From Flavimaricola sp. (GTDB lineage Bacteria > Pseudomonadota > Alphaproteobacteria > Rhodobacterales > Rhodobacteraceae), in NCBI GenBank assembly GCA_023300365.1, contig JALZWD010000284.1:1-6651 (forward strand): a DNA stretch of 6,651 bases, in the 5' to 3' direction. Below, in pieces: positions 6,201 to 6,651 of the stretch. Position 1 is the first letter of the stretch. Every line of letters begins with the position of its first letter. Made by a program: the position numbers and the translations under genes. The notes under the pieces are model-generated. The model searched no databases. It was not told the origin of the DNA and saw only the letters and a program-made list of their open reading frames with translations.

Positions 6201-6216
6201 TTAGCGTAAGGTTAAC
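6201..6216 (-). promoter_or_regulatory. Imperfect CtrA-type binding site upstream of clpP
   Basis: On the minus strand this reads TTAA, seven bases, CTAA, extended as TTAACC and CTAACC 11 bp apart. The alphaproteobacterial response regulator CtrA binds TTAA-N7-TTAA, so this is one mismatch from the core. It lies 155-170 bp upstream of the clpP start, between clpP and the 3' end of the YihY gene. Short AT motifs arise by chance, so this is only a candidate. Confidence 0.3.
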
Positions 6217-6225
6217 GAATAGAAC

Positions 6226-6651
6226 TCAATTTTCGCCCAATGCACCTTGTGGCCGCCGCGCGCCCTCAAGCACGACATTCAACACCGCCCCCATCAAAAC
6301 CAAATAGGCGCTGATATAAAGCCACATCAACATCGCCACCACCGCACCAATGGACCCATACACCTCGTTATAACTCCCAAAATTGGTCAGATAATACGAA
6401 AAGCCCACCGATGCCGCGACCCAAACAACAACCACAACAACCGCGCCGGGCGTAACCCACCCAATGCGCCGCCCCCGCCGGTTCGGACCAAACCGGTACA
6501 ACACACTCAGCGCCGCAATCACAATCGCAAACATTACAATCCAACGCAGCGCCTCAATCGTCGCCACAAACGACACCGACACCGGCAACAACGCCAAGGC
6601 CACCGGCACAATCACCACCGTCAGCAACGCCACGATGCAAATCGCCATCAA
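6226..6651 (-). CDS. YihY/BrkB family inner-membrane protein (C-terminal part, N-terminus outside window)
   Basis: The reading frame is open to the right window edge, so the 141 residues seen are only the C-terminal half of a family usually near 300 residues. It was once annotated as ribonuclease BN by mistake; the true function is unclear. Family signatures are present: LYRFGPNRR (51-59), VTPGAVV (66-72), SVGFSYYLTNFGSYNEVYGS (81-100), GAVVAMLMWLYISAY (102-116) and LMGAVLNVVLE (118-128). At least four hydrophobic segments are visible (about 3-25, 33-52, 66-86 and 100-127), so it is an integral membrane protein. In many relatives the last motif is closer to LLGAELNAELE; here the first glutamate of that motif is Val. 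It is co-directional with clpP, 179 bp upstream of it, with no clear terminator in between. Confidence 0.88.
   Translation of the reverse strand: MMAICIVALLTVVIVPVALALLPVSVSFVATIEALRWIVMFAIVIAALSVLYRFGPNRRGRRIGWVTPGAVVVVVVWVAASVGFSYYLTNFGSYNEVYGSIGAVVAMLMWLYISAYLVLMGAVLNVVLEGARRPQGALGEN

Overview
The window looks like a piece of chromosome from a member of the Rhodobacterales (Roseobacter-like Alphaproteobacteria). The evidence is GC-rich codon use, proteins of typical alphaproteobacterial type (an NDUFA12-like complex I subunit, a DUF2155 protein), and a gene order accB-accC-aat / DUF2155-NDUFA12-ridA-clpX-clpP that I recall as common in that order. The last point is memory and was not searched. 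Nothing indicates a plasmid, phage, insertion sequence, CRISPR array, rRNA or tRNA.

Layout. Positions 2-178 (+) hold the 3' end of an unrecognised gene. After a 134-bp gap rich in small inverted repeats comes a tight plus-strand operon: accB (313-801), accC (811-2160) and aat (2167-2811, GTG start). It makes the biotin carrier and biotin carboxylase halves of acetyl-CoA carboxylase, followed by leucyl/phenylalanyl-tRNA-protein transferase. All three genes lie in the same reading frame, separated by 9 and 6 nt. The operon converges with a minus-strand run and overlaps it by 37 bp at the 3' ends. Read in transcription order from the right edge, that run is a YihY/BrkB membrane protein (C-terminal part only), clpP, clpX, a RidA-family gene, an NDUFA12-family gene and a DUF2155 gene.

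How the genes relate. ClpP and ClpX form the ClpXP protease. Aat makes Leu/Phe N-degrons, which in other bacteria are delivered by ClpS to ClpAP, so the two convergent units share a link to Clp proteolysis, though neither clpS nor clpA is here. clpX and the RidA gene overlap as TGATG, and the second has no clear Shine-Dalgarno, so translation is probably coupled. NDUFA12 and DUF2155 are 37 nt apart and probably cotranscribed.

The region is mostly ordinary core genome, and I see no convincing undescribed system. The points most worth checking are a RidA homologue with Ala in place of the catalytic Arg, an imperfect CtrA-type site upstream of clpP, inverted repeats upstream of accB and between clpP and clpX, and the antisense 3' overlap of aat with DUF2155. 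No stretch longer than 300 bases lacks a gene; the largest gaps are 6047-6225 and 179-312.
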